Assembly (NCBI GenBank): GCA_018711685.1
Contig: DVHZ01000005.1
Location: 1-43,472, forward strand
Direction of reading: 5' to 3'
Length of the DNA stretch: 43,472 bases
Source: Candidatus Excrementavichristensenella intestinipullorum
GTDB lineage: Bacteria > Bacillota > Clostridia > Christensenellales > Aristaeellaceae
Shown: positions 14,772 to 23,205 of the stretch, piece by piece
Layout: each line of letters opens with the position of its first letter
How positions within the stretch are numbered: the first letter of the stretch is position 1
The notes under the pieces: model-generated
Seen by the model: the letters and a program-made list of their open reading frames with translations, nothing else
Databases searched by the model: none
Told to the model about the DNA's origin: nothing
Made by a program: the position numbers and the translations under genes

Positions 14772-15965
14772 ATGAAAATACTGATTTGCAATCCGGGGAG
14801 CACCTCCCTGAAATTCAAGCTGTGGGAGATGCCGGGGGAAAAGATGCTGGCCCAGGGCCGGGTGGAGCGCATCGGCATGGGCGGGGCCATCTTTGCCTAC
14901 GCTTGCCCGGAAAAGGGAGCGGAATTGACCCAGGAGGGGCTGGACATCGGCGGGTACACCCAGGGCATCGAGTTGTTTCTCAAGGAGCTCACCGGGCCCG
15001 CCGGGGCGCTGGACAGCCTGGAACAACTGGACGCGGTGGGGTTCAAGACGGTGCTCAGCAAGGGCTACAAGGGCGTACACCGGCTCACCCAGCCGGTTTT
15101 GCAGGGCATGCGGGACTACATGACCGTGGCCCCGGCCCACAACGGGCCCTATCTGGAGGCCATCGGCGTGTTCCAGCAATTGCTGCCGGGCACGCCCCTG
15201 GTGGGCGCGTTTGAGACCGCCTTTCACCGCACCATTCCCCTCTACCGCAGGCTGTACGCCCTGCCCTGGGCCTGGAGCCAGGCGTATGGCCTGGAAAAGA
15301 TGGGCTTTCACGGGGCGTCTCACAGCTACGTGGCCCTCAAGACCGGGGGAAAGGGCCGGGTGGTGTCCTGCCACCTGGGGGGCTCCAGCTCCCTGTGCGC
15401 CATTTTGGACGGCAAGAGCGTGGATAACAGCTTTGGGCTATCCCTGCAGACGGGCATTCCCCACAACAACCGGGTGGGGGATTTGGACCCTTACGTGCTG
15501 ATGTATTTGCTGGACCGGGGCATGAGCTGGGCGGAACTGAACCGGGGCCTCACCAAGGAGGCGGGGCTGAAGGGCGTATCGGGGCTCAGCGGAGACATGC
15601 GGGACATCCAGAAGGCCATGGAGGCGGGAGACCAGCGGGCCCAACTGGCCTTTGACATGTTCACCGACGCGGTGAAGCGCTACATCGGCGCTTACGCGGT
15701 GGAACTGGGGGGGCTGGACCAACTGGTGTTCACCGGCGGCATTGGGGAGAACGGCTGGCAGGTGCGCCAGCGGGTCTGCCAGGGGCTGGGCTGCCTGGGC
15801 GTCGTGCTGGACGAGGCGGCCAACCGGGCGCTGAAGGGCGAGGGGACCATCTCCGCGCCGGATTCCCGGGTGCTGGTGCGGGTAATCCCGGCCAACGAGG
15901 AATTGATGGTGGTCCGGGGCGTGGTGGCTTGTCTGGAAGACCGGGGAGAAGAAAGCGCCCCATAA
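14772..15965 (+). CDS. divergent acetate-kinase-family protein (ASKHA)
   Basis: 397 residues; ATG preceded by GAGGGGAG. Family motifs run the whole length: NPGSTSLKFKL at 7-17, APAHNGP, AFETAFHRTIP, KMGFHGASHSYVA, CHLGGSSSL, VGDLDPYVLMYL, SGLSGDMRDI, VFTGGIGENG and IPANEELMVVR. The protein therefore has the acetate/butyrate kinase fold and probably uses ATP and a carboxylate. Several positions that are near invariant in acetate kinase differ: the GHRVVHGG arginine region reads GFKTVLSKG, the TFDTAFH Asp is Glu, HLGNGAS is HLGGSSS, and the segment before GDLDP reads TGIPHNNRV instead of MGTRS. No phosphotransacetylase gene is adjacent. Substrate may differ from acetate. Confidence 0.8.
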   Translation: MKILICNPGSTSLKFKLWEMPGEKMLAQGRVERIGMGGAIFAYACPEKGAELTQEGLDIGGYTQGIELFLKELTGPAGALDSLEQLDAVGFKTVLSKGYKGVHRLTQPVLQGMRDYMTVAPAHNGPYLEAIGVFQQLLPGTPLVGAFETAFHRTIPLYRRLYALPWAWSQAYGLEKMGFHGASHSYVALKTGGKGRVVSCHLGGSSSLCAILDGKSVDNSFGLSLQTGIPHNNRVGDLDPYVLMYLLDRGMSWAELNRGLTKEAGLKGVSGLSGDMRDIQKAMEAGDQRAQLAFDMFTDAVKRYIGAYAVELGGLDQLVFTGGIGENGWQVRQRVCQGLGCLGVVLDEAANRALKGEGTISAPDSRVLVRVIPANEELMVVRGVVACLEDRGEESAP

Positions 15966-15992
15966 AAACCCAAGAACGCGAGGAGAAGGGCT

Positions 15993-17213
15993 ATGACCAC
16001 CCGTCTGAGTTATAACCATACCCTGTACGCCAGCTACCTGGGATACGTGACCCAGGCCATCGTCAACAACTTTGCGCCGCTATTGTTTCTCACCTTCCAG
16101 AGCGAGCTGGGCATCCCCCTGGGGAAGATTACCCTGCTGGTGACCATCAACTTTGGCATCCAGCTGGTGGTGGATTTGCTCAGCGCCAAATTTGTGGACC
16201 GCATCGGATACCGGACCTGCGCGGTGGCGGCCCACTTCTGTTGCGCCGTGGGGCTGGCAGGCATGGCGTTTTTGCCCCAAATCATGGCCCCCTATCCCGG
16301 GCTGCTGGCGTCCATCGCCCTGTACGCCGTGGGGGGCGGGCTCATCGAAGTGCTGATTAGCCCCATCGTGGAAGCCTGCCCCACCGACAAAAAGGCGGCG
16401 GCCATGAGCCTGCTCCATTCCTTCTATTGCTGGGGACACCTGTTCGTGGTGCTGGTGTCCACCGGGTTCTTCGTGGCCTTCGGCATCGGGAACTGGCGGG
16501 TGCTGGCCTGGGTGTGGGCGCTGCTGCCCCTGGTCAACGCCTTTTACTTCATGAAGGTGCCCATCGCCACCCTCACCCAGGAGGGGGGCGGCATGCCCCT
16601 GAAGAAGCTGTTGTCCATGAAGCTGTTCTGGGTGTTCATGCTGCTGATGGTGTGCGCCGGGGCCTCGGAACAGGGCATGAGCCAGTGGGCCTCCGCCTTT
16701 GCCGAGGCGGGGCTCCAGGTCAACAAGACCGTGGGCGACCTGGCGGGTCCCTGCATGTTCGCCGCCATGATGGGCCTGAGCCGCCTGTTCTACGCCAAGT
16801 TCAGCGATAAGGTGAGCCTGAAGGGCTTTATGGCGGGCAGCACCTGCCTGTGCCTGGCCAGCTATCTGCTGGCCGCCTTCGCCCCCCACCCCCTGCTGGG
16901 ATTGATGGGCTGCGGCCTGTGCGGGCTGTCGGTGGGCATCATGTGGCCGGGCACCTTCAGCCTGGCCGCCCAGCGCTGCCCCGCCGGGGGCACCCCCATG
17001 TTCGCCCTGTTCGCCCTGGCCGGCGACCTGGGCTGTTCCTCCGGCCCCACCCTGGTGGGCCTGGTGGCCGACGCCGCCGGCGGCCTGAAAGCCGGCCTTA
17101 CCGCCGCCCTTATCTTTCCCGCCCTGCTGTTGTTGGGGCTGTGGCTTTTGCGGCGGGTCAGCCGCCAAGGCGGGGAACCGGACAAAGACCTGGCTCCCTC
17201 CTCCCGCAATTGA
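15993..17213 (+). CDS. MFS transporter
   Basis: 406 residues with about twelve hydrophobic segments; GAGGAG precedes the ATG. The N-terminal part (YASYLGYVTQAIVNNFAPLLFLTFQ) and the loop KFVDRIGYRT between segments 2 and 3 match the major facilitator signature D-x-x-G-R/Y-R. The gene lies 27 bases after the acetate-kinase-like gene, so the two are probably cotranscribed and may act on the same small molecule. The sequence resembles sugar/organic-acid permeases of Clostridia, but no substrate can be assigned. Transcription ends at the two terminators downstream. Confidence 0.88.
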   Translation: MTTRLSYNHTLYASYLGYVTQAIVNNFAPLLFLTFQSELGIPLGKITLLVTINFGIQLVVDLLSAKFVDRIGYRTCAVAAHFCCAVGLAGMAFLPQIMAPYPGLLASIALYAVGGGLIEVLISPIVEACPTDKKAAAMSLLHSFYCWGHLFVVLVSTGFFVAFGIGNWRVLAWVWALLPLVNAFYFMKVPIATLTQEGGGMPLKKLLSMKLFWVFMLLMVCAGASEQGMSQWASAFAEAGLQVNKTVGDLAGPCMFAAMMGLSRLFYAKFSDKVSLKGFMAGSTCLCLASYLLAAFAPHPLLGLMGCGLCGLSVGIMWPGTFSLAAQRCPAGGTPMFALFALAGDLGCSSGPTLVGLVADAAGGLKAGLTAALIFPALLLLGLWLLRRVSRQGGEPDKDLAPSSRN

Positions 17214-17301
17214 CGAACGCTCCGGCCCCGGAACCCCTGGAGTTCGCTGATTACAGGCTCCGCGCCCCCGGCGCCGGTTCCCTGCACCCCAGGCGGAAGC
17301 A

Positions 17302-17327
17302 AAGGCCCGCCCTAGGGCCGGCCTTTT
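17302..17327 (+). terminator. intrinsic terminator
   Basis: AAGGCC (17302-17307) / GGCCTT (17320-17325), extended inward by GCCC/GGGC with one C-C mismatch and loop ta, then a run of four T (17324-17327). Ends the transcript from the MFS gene. Confidence 0.7.
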
Positions 17328-17345
17328 CCATGACCTGCCCGCCGG

Positions 17346-17377
17346 AAGCCCTGCGCCCATTGGCGCGGGGCTTTTTT
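17346..17377 (+). terminator. strong intrinsic terminator
   Basis: A 12-bp stem AAGCCCTGCGCC (17346-17357) / GGCGCGGGGCTT (17362-17373) with one G-U pair, loop catt, and TTTTTT (17372-17377). With the hairpin just before, it insulates the ABC transporter genes from upstream read-through. Confidence 0.9.
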
Positions 17378-17489
17378 CGCGGCCAAAAACCTGCCGTTTG
17401 CGGACAATCCGGCACGGGAAAGGGAATTGGGGTATGCTGATGGCGTCGGGCAGATTCGCCCGGCGGAAACGGTAAAGGAGGTTTTTGAG

Positions 17490-17681
17490 ATGAGGCATTT
17501 TTACGTGAGGGCGACCCTGGGCGCGGTGTTCGCGGTCTGCCTGGTGTTTTGCCTGGTCACGGCCAATCTGCCCTTTGCGCTGCTGTATCTGGCCCTGTCG
17601 GCCCTGTTCCTGGGCTCGGCTTACGCCCTGTGGAAGAAGAAGGGCCGGGGAAAGGGACGCGAGGGGGACGATGAACCATGA
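17490..17681 (+). CDS. small two-helix membrane protein
   Basis: 63 residues from ATG 17490, with an ideal AAAGGAGG at 17475-17482; the frame is open to 17427 but that start lacks a ribosome site. Two hydrophobic segments (about 8-25 and 28-46) form a hairpin, and the tail is basic then acidic (KKKGRGKGREGDDEP). No family recognised. Its stop overlaps the ATPase start (ATGA), so it is coupled to the ABC transporter and may be a small accessory subunit. Confidence 0.65.
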   Translation: MRHFYVRATLGAVFAVCLVFCLVTANLPFALLYLALSALFLGSAYALWKKKGRGKGREGDDEP

Positions 17682-18343
17682 CGGACCGGCCGCTTCTATC
17701 CATCGACAACCTGTGCGCTTGGTACAGGCCGGGGGAACCGGTGCTTTCCGGCTTTTCCCTGAAACTGGAGGCGGGGGAGGCGGTGGCGCTCATCGGGCTC
17801 AACGGGGCGGGAAAGACCACGCTGATCAAGGCGATGGCGGGCCTGCTGCAGGGGGTGCGGATGGACGGCGCCGCCTGGCGTGGCAGGCCCCTTTCCTTTC
17901 GGGACGAGGGCTTTAAGCGGGAGCGCTGCGTGGTGCTGGATCAGGGGGGCGGCTTTGGGTATTTCACCTTCCGGGAGTACCTGGCCTACGCGGCGGCGGC
18001 CTACGGCCTGGAAAAGCCCCAGGCCGTGCCCCTGGTAGAGGGGTTTCATTTCCAAAAATATACCGGCGTTTTGCTGAAGGAACTGTCCGCCGGAAGCCGG
18101 AAAAAGGCGTACCTGATTACCGCCTTTGCCCTGGGCCTTCCCCTGCTGCTGCTGGACGAGCCGGTAAACGGCCTGGACCTGGAGAGCACCGAGTTTTTGT
18201 ACCATTTGATCAGCGCATACCGGCGGCGGGGAACCATCCTCTTTGCCTCCCATATCCTGGACGGACTGGACCGGGTGGCCACCCGGGGGGTGACGCTGGA
18301 GGGGGGCAGGGCGCAGCTTTGCCGGGGAAGAACTGAAGCCTGA
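17678..18343 (+). CDS. ABC transporter ATP-binding protein
   Basis: 221 residues. Walker A GLNGAGKTT is at 40-48, the Q-loop glutamine near 89 (VVLDQGG), signature LSAGS at 136-140, Walker B LLLLDEP at about 156-162, the D-loop NGLD follows and the H-loop histidine is near 192 (FASHILD). All catalytic elements are present. The signature reads LSAGS rather than LSGGQ, as is common in ABC-2 type export systems. It energises a membrane partner, most likely the product of the next gene. Substrate unknown. Confidence 0.93.
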   Translation: MTDRPLLSIDNLCAWYRPGEPVLSGFSLKLEAGEAVALIGLNGAGKTTLIKAMAGLLQGVRMDGAAWRGRPLSFRDEGFKRERCVVLDQGGGFGYFTFREYLAYAAAAYGLEKPQAVPLVEGFHFQKYTGVLLKELSAGSRKKAYLITAFALGLPLLLLDEPVNGLDLESTEFLYHLISAYRRRGTILFASHILDGLDRVATRGVTLEGGRAQLCRGRTEA

Positions 18344-18366
18344 GCGGATTCGGGAGGCGTTGTCCC

Positions 18367-19608
18367 TTGAACATGATGGTCAAAGCCCTGGCTAAGCGAT
18401 TGTTAGGCGCCCGGTACGAGGGCCTGGGAAAGAGCCTGTTGGCCTGCTGCATTTTTTACTACGCCGTGAGGGCCTGCGGACTTCGGCTGCCCATCGGGAC
18501 CCGGGCGCTCTGCATCAGCAGCGCCGTTCCCGGCGCTTGGGCGATGGCCCAGCTGCTAAGCGTTCAGAGCCGGGCCCTGGAAACCGAGGCGCTGCTCGCC
18601 CTTCCCTTTCAAAACCGGCCCTTTGTGTTCGCCTATGTCCTGAGCCTGGGGAGCTATACCCTGCTCGCCTGGCAGATGCCGGTATGGAGTCTGCTTCTGG
18701 CCCTGAACCGGTGGACCGGCCTACAGATGGCCGCCGCCCTGGCCTGGGGCTGGAGCGCCTGCCTGACGGCTGCCGCCGCCGCGCTGCTGCGGGCCCGGGG
18801 GAAGGCTGTCCTGCCGGCGCTGTGGCGAACCGGGGTTCTGGCGGCGGCGCTGGCCCCCGGCAAGGCCGGAACGGCCCTGGCCGCGGCGCTGGTTAGCCTG
18901 GCCGGGGCGGCGTTGTACCTGAGATCCGCCGACGCCTACGGCTTTATCTCTATTTCAGGGGAACGGCCCAGGGCGCGCCCCAGGGATTGGGAAGGCAATA
19001 TGCTGGCCTACCTGATCCGGTATTTGCTGGACAACAAGAGCTATTGCCTCAACACCGCCGGACTGCTGGCCGCGGCCTGCCTGATGCCCCTGGCCGATTT
19101 TCCCAAGGACGGCGCTTTGCCCCTGGGCCTGGCCCTGCTCAGCCTGAACACCCCCCTGTGTACCCTTTTGTCCGGGGACCCGGCTCTGGAGCAGGCGGTG
19201 CGGATGCTGCCCGGGCAATCCGGGTCCTTTTTCCGGCGGTACGCCCTGTTTCTCGGGGCGGTGAACGGGCTGCTGTGCGGGGTCTACTTGGCTAGCTGGC
19301 AGGCGGCCCACGGCTGCGTCCAGGGAAGGGACATCTGGATGGCGGCGCTGGTCTCCCAGCAAAGCGCCCTGCTGTCCGCGCTGCTGGAATGGATATGGCC
19401 CATCCGGGGCTGGAGCACCCAAAGCCAGCTGTGGCGGCATCCCCGCAAATACCTGGTGCCCCTGCTCATGCTGCTGGCGGCAGTCCTGGCGGAGAGCTGG
19501 TCCCCCGCCCTGTGGATAGGGTCCGGATTGCTGGCCCTGGCCTGGGCCGGATTGGGCCTGGCGGCCCGGAAAAAAATCATCCCCCAGCCACGGCGAAGAA
19601 AGCCCTAA
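18367..19608 (+). CDS. multi-pass membrane protein, putative ABC permease
   Basis: 413 residues from TTG 18367, favoured because GGGAGG at 18352-18357 is nine bases away; ATG codons at 18373 and 18376 are alternatives. About ten hydrophobic segments are spread along the chain, with one longer soluble part in the middle (ISISGERPRARPRDWEGN, about residues 196-213). I do not recognise a family with certainty. Its position 23 bases after the ATPase makes it the natural transmembrane partner, and ABC-2-like permeases of this size are known. It converges with argS. Confidence 0.65.
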   Translation: MNMMVKALAKRLLGARYEGLGKSLLACCIFYYAVRACGLRLPIGTRALCISSAVPGAWAMAQLLSVQSRALETEALLALPFQNRPFVFAYVLSLGSYTLLAWQMPVWSLLLALNRWTGLQMAAALAWGWSACLTAAAAALLRARGKAVLPALWRTGVLAAALAPGKAGTALAAALVSLAGAALYLRSADAYGFISISGERPRARPRDWEGNMLAYLIRYLLDNKSYCLNTAGLLAAACLMPLADFPKDGALPLGLALLSLNTPLCTLLSGDPALEQAVRMLPGQSGSFFRRYALFLGAVNGLLCGVYLASWQAAHGCVQGRDIWMAALVSQQSALLSALLEWIWPIRGWSTQSQLWRHPRKYLVPLLMLLAAVLAESWSPALWIGSGLLALAWAGLGLAARKKIIPQPRRRKP

Positions 19609-19726
19609 GCCATGACGGAAACAAACCGAAAATCGGGGCGGAAGGCATCTCTCCGCTACGGCGGAAAAATCCGAAAATCACCGGGAAATACATTTTGAAG
19701 GGCGGCGGGGCCCTATAGCCGGGGCG

Positions 19727-19775
19727 AAAAAGGCCCCCGTCCCAGGCTCCTTCCGGGGAGCGGGGGCGGGGGCCT
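19727..19775 (-). terminator. intrinsic terminator of argS
   Basis: On the minus strand AGGCCCCCG (19775-19767) pairs with CGGGGGCCT (19739-19731), followed by five T (19731-19727). It lies 16 bases past the argS stop. Confidence 0.8.
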
Positions 19776-19790
19776 GAAAAGCAGAGGGGA

Positions 19791-21500
19791 TTACATGCGC
19801 TCCGGGGCCTGAATGCCGATAAGGCCCAGGGCGGTATGGATGAGCTGGCGGGTGGCCCGGGTCAGGTTCAGCCGGGCGGCCTGCACCGCCGGGTCGTCGT
19901 CCAGAATGCGCCGCTCGTAGTAGAACTTGTTGTAGGCCTGGGCCAGGTCTACCGAGAACCGGGTGATCATGGAGGGCTCGCTGCGCTCCAGGGCGGTGGT
20001 TACGATGCCGGGGAACTGCTCGATGAGGCGCACCACCTCCTGGGCTTCCGGGTCGGAAAGGGCCTGGTAATCGGCCTGGACGCCGCCCTGCTGGGCCTTG
20101 CGCAGCACGGAGCAGCACCGGGCGTGGGTATACTGGACGTAGGGCGCGGTCTCCCCGTCGAAGTTCAGCGCCCGCTCCCACCAGAAATCGATGTCCTTGA
20201 TGCGGTTATTGTACAGGTCGAAGAAGATCACCGCGCCGACGCCCACCTGTCGGGCCACCTCGTCCTTGTTTTCCAGGTCCGGGCTCTTCTCGTCGATGAT
20301 GGCCCGGGCCTTTTTCACCGCTTCGGCCAGCAGATCCTCCAGATACACCACGTGGCCCTTGCGGGTGGACAGGGTCTCGCCCTCGTAGGACACCATGCCG
20401 AAGGCCACGTGCTCCATATCCTTGTACCAATCGTAGCCCATCAGCTGGATGACCTTGAACAGCTGCTTGAAGTGCAGGGACTGCTGATAGGCCACCACGT
20501 ACAGGCACTTGGCGAAATCATAGGTCTTTTTCCGGTAGAAGGCCGCCGCCAGGTCCCGGGTGGCGTACAAGGTGGCCCCGTCCTTTTTCAGAATCAGGCA
20601 GGGCGGCATATCGTAGGGGGACAGATCCACCACCTGGGCGCCTTCGGACTGGGTGAGCAGCCCCTTGTCCCGCAGTTCCTGGATCACCGGCTCCATCTTG
20701 TCGTTGTAAAAGCTCTCCCCGGCGTAGGAGTCGAACTTGACCCCCAGAATGTCGTATACCTTTTCCGCATCCTTGAGGGTAACCGACTTGAACCAATTGA
20801 AGATTTCCAGGGCCTCCGGGTCGCCTTCCTCGATGCGCTTGAACCAGGCCCGGCCCTCGTCGGCCAGGGCGGGGTCGTCCTGGCTTTCCTGGTCGAAGCG
20901 CACGTACAGCTTGACCATCTCGTCCACGCCGCCCTTTTCCACCGCGGCCCTGTCGCCCCACTTTTTGTAGGCGCAAATCATCTTGCCGAACTGGGTGCCC
21001 CAGTCCCCCAAGTGGTTGATGGACACCACGCGGTAGCCCCGGAAGCGGTAGAGCTGGCTTAAGGCGTGGCCGATCATGGTGGTGGACAAATGGCCGATGT
21101 GGAAGCGCTTGGCAATGTTGATGGAGGAATAGTCGATGCACACCGTCTTGCCCGCGCCCTCGCTGCCGCCGCCGTAGGCAGCGCCTTGCGCCAGGGCCGT
21201 CTCCACCACCTCCCGGGCGTACAGCGCCCGGTCGATGTAGAAATTCAGGTAGCCCTTTACCGCCTCCACCCGGGACAAAAAGGGACTGTCCATGGCCGCC
21301 TTCAGCTGCTGGGCGATGAGGGGCGGGGCCTTGCGTAGCCCCTTGGCCAGCTTAAAGCAGGGAAAGGCGTAGTCCCCCAGCCCGGTATCCGGCGGCACCT
21401 CCAGGGCCTGGGCGATTTCCTCCCCGGTCAGGGGCGCCTGGCCGAAAGCCCGGTTCAGCGCGTCCTCCACGCAGCCGGCGATGCTCTGCTTAAAATCCAT
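19791..21500 (-). CDS. argS: arginyl-tRNA synthetase
   Basis: 569 residues from ATG 21500 (MDFKQSIAG), with GGAG about ten bases before; an in-frame start farther upstream has no ribosome site. The enzyme charges tRNA-Arg with arginine using ATP. The N-terminal Add-1 domain is at about 1-110, the HIGH motif is FHIGHL at 133-138 after DYSSINIAKR, NHLGDWGTQFG follows at 162-172, and the class Ia KMSKS position is represented by LSTRKG at about 377-382, as is usual for ArgRS. The C-terminal DALR anticodon-binding domain contains YVQYTHARCCSVLR and LAQAYNKFYYERRIL. No T-box leader motif was seen upstream. Confidence 0.97.
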   Translation of the reverse strand: MDFKQSIAGCVEDALNRAFGQAPLTGEEIAQALEVPPDTGLGDYAFPCFKLAKGLRKAPPLIAQQLKAAMDSPFLSRVEAVKGYLNFYIDRALYAREVVETALAQGAAYGGGSEGAGKTVCIDYSSINIAKRFHIGHLSTTMIGHALSQLYRFRGYRVVSINHLGDWGTQFGKMICAYKKWGDRAAVEKGGVDEMVKLYVRFDQESQDDPALADEGRAWFKRIEEGDPEALEIFNWFKSVTLKDAEKVYDILGVKFDSYAGESFYNDKMEPVIQELRDKGLLTQSEGAQVVDLSPYDMPPCLILKKDGATLYATRDLAAAFYRKKTYDFAKCLYVVAYQQSLHFKQLFKVIQLMGYDWYKDMEHVAFGMVSYEGETLSTRKGHVVYLEDLLAEAVKKARAIIDEKSPDLENKDEVARQVGVGAVIFFDLYNNRIKDIDFWWERALNFDGETAPYVQYTHARCCSVLRKAQQGGVQADYQALSDPEAQEVVRLIEQFPGIVTTALERSEPSMITRFSVDLAQAYNKFYYERRILDDDPAVQAARLNLTRATRQLIHTALGLIGIQAPERM

Positions 21501-21534
21501 CCAAAGCCACTCCATCTCTATCAATAGTAGGCCC

Positions 21535-21543
21535 ATTATACCA
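21535..21543 (-). promoter_or_regulatory. extended -10 promoter of argS
   Basis: On the minus strand TGGTATAAT: a perfect -10 box with the TGn extension, about 35 bases before the argS ATG. There is no good -35 box at 17-18 bases, which extended -10 promoters tolerate. Confidence 0.6.
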
Positions 21544-21929
21544 CCCCGCCGCCCCTTCTGCGCTGGGCGTCAGGTAAAATATTGGCGAGGGACGGCCGTA
21601 AGCCCGGATAGCCGTGGCCGCCTCCCAAGGGGGATGCTGGGGAACATCGGGGAACCGGAGCGGCCCCCCGGCCCGCGCCCCTCGGAGAGGTCACCGCCTT
21701 CCGGAAGAGGCCGGGCTGGGTGCATAAAAATACCGCTCGCCCCGTTTGCCCGGTGGACTTACTTGCCCTGGAAAGAGACCGGAATCAGACAAAACGGGAC
21801 CCGAAAAAAGGCGACTTTCCGGGGCAAATGGCGGAGGAATAGGGGAAATAGGGGGGATGACCGGAAAAAAACCAGAATAATTTGTGCATTTTCCCCACAC
21901 AAAACCTGTAGATTTTTTCTGCGATGGAG

Positions 21930-21958
21930 TGGTATTTTGGCAGTATATGTAGTATAAT
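21930..21958 (+). promoter_or_regulatory. promoter of the glgCDA operon
   Basis: A perfect TATAAT at 21953-21958 in an A/T-rich stretch. The -35 position at 17 bases reads TGGTAT, which is weak, and a better TTGGCA at 21937 is too close, so an activator may be needed. The leader to the glgC ATG would be about 50 nt. Confidence 0.5.
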
Positions 21959-22017
21959 GTTATTAACTGGTTATCATCAGTTGGGTGGATACGTATTTCG
22001 AAGGAGTTGATTCACGG

Positions 22018-23205
22018 ATGCAGAAGAAGCAGTGCATTGCCATGCTGCTGGCCGGGGGGCAAGGCAGCAGGTTGGGGCTTCTGACGAAATCGGTGGCCAA
22101 ACCTGCCATTCCCTTTGGGGGAAAGTATCGGATTATCGATTTCCCGTTGTCCAATTGCTCCAACTCGGGCATCGACGTGGTGGGCGTGCTGACCCAGTAC
22201 CAGCCTTTGGAGCTTAACCGCTATATCGGCACCGGCCAGCCCTGGGATTTGGACCTGAACAACGGGGGCGTATTCGTACTGCCGCCCTATGTGAAGGGAA
22301 AGATTGGGGAATGGTACCGGGGCACCGCCAACGCCATCTATCAGAACATCCCCTTCATTGAGCAGTACGACCCGGAGTACGTGCTCATCCTGTCGGGGGA
22401 CCATATCTACAAGATGGATTACAACGCCATGCTGCGCTCCCACATCGCCAACCAGGCGGACTGCACCATCGCGGTGCGGCCTGTGCCCTGGGCGGACGCG
22501 CCCTCCTTCGGCATCATGAATACCGACGCGGAGGACCGGATCATCGAGTTCGAGGAAAAGCCCAAGAAGCCCAAGAGCAACCGGGCCAGCATGGGCGTAT
22601 ACATCTTTACCTGGAGCGTGCTGCGCAAGTACCTGATCGACGACGAGGCCAACCCCAACAGCCACAACGACTTTGGCAAGAACATCATCCCCGGCATGCT
22701 GGGGGATGGGCTCAAGCTGATGGCCTACAGCTTCGAGGACTACTGGAAGGACGTGGGCACCATCCGCTCCCTGTGGGAGAGCAACATGGACCTGATCAGC
22801 GAGACGCCTCAGTTCAACCTCCACGACAAGAACTGGCGCATTTACGCCCGCAACCCCATCATGCCGCCCCATTACGTGGGTCCCGCCGCTCAGGTGGACG
22901 GCTCCATGGTGACGGAGGGGTGCGCGGTGTACGGCTGCGCCCTGCGCTCGGTGCTCTTTGCCGGCGTCACCATTGAGCGGGGCGCGGTAGTAGAGGACAG
23001 CGTCATCATGCCCGGCGCGGTGATCAAGACCGGGGCCGTGGTCAAGCGCAGCATCATAGGCGAGAAGACGGTGGTCTGCGAGGGATGCCGCGTGGGCGAC
23101 GGCGGCGACAGCGAAATCGCGCTGGTAGGCTCCGGCGCGGTACTCAAGCCGGGCGCCGTGGTGCTGCCGGGACAGCAGTCCGACGGCCGAGAGGAGGAAG
23201 CGTAA
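22018..23205 (+). CDS. glgC: glucose-1-phosphate adenylyltransferase, catalytic subunit
   Basis: 395 residues from ATG 22018 with AAGGAG at 22001-22006; an in-frame GTG at 21985 has no ribosome site. It makes ADP-glucose from ATP and glucose 1-phosphate, the committed step of glycogen synthesis. The nucleotide-binding loop [10 protein letters not shown] is at 11-20, followed by [19 protein letters not shown], the metal/catalytic [13 protein letters not shown], and the substrate-binding [12 protein letters not shown] left-handed beta-helix with hexapeptide repeats forms the C-terminus ([24 protein letters not shown]). Its stop overlaps the glgD start (TAATG), as expected for subunits of one heterotetramer. 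Confidence 0.96.
   Translation: MQKKQCIAMLLAGGQGSRLGLLTKSVAKPAIPFGGKYRIIDFPLSNCSNSGIDVVGVLTQYQPLELNRYIGTGQPWDLDLNNGGVFVLPPYVKGKIGEWYRGTANAIYQNIPFIEQYDPEYVLILSGDHIYKMDYNAMLRSHIANQADCTIAVRPVPWADAPSFGIMNTDAEDRIIEFEEKPKKPKSNRASMGVYIFTWSVLRKYLIDDEANPNSHNDFGKNIIPGMLGDGLKLMAYSFEDYWKDVGTIRSLWESNMDLISETPQFNLHDKNWRIYARNPIMPPHYVGPAAQVDGSMVTEGCAVYGCALRSVLFAGVTIERGAVVEDSVIMPGAVIKTGAVVKRSIIGEKTVVCEGCRVGDGGDSEIALVGSGAVLKPGAVVLPGQQSDGREEEA

Larger units (their letters stand above)
21501..22017. other. 517-bp divergent intergenic region, no gene recognised
   Basis: Holds the argS promoter at its left end and the glgC promoter at its right end. Roughly 21545-21920 shows no plausible gene: the short open frames lack ribosome sites and family likeness. 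Base composition falls from GC-rich on the left to A/T-rich near 21780-21960. No T-box, riboswitch or clear inverted repeat was found. Confidence 0.6.

Noticed and set aside
16080-17498. 472-codon open frame on the minus strand across the MFS gene
   Set aside because: Its translation is low-complexity Gly/Gln/His/Ala with no family likeness, and it is antisense to a clear 12-helix transporter. GC-rich DNA gives many such shadows.
21501-21960. T-box leader for argS
   Set aside because: No GGTGG-type T-box sequence or antiterminator/terminator pair found; the extended -10 box lies only about 35 bases before the start.
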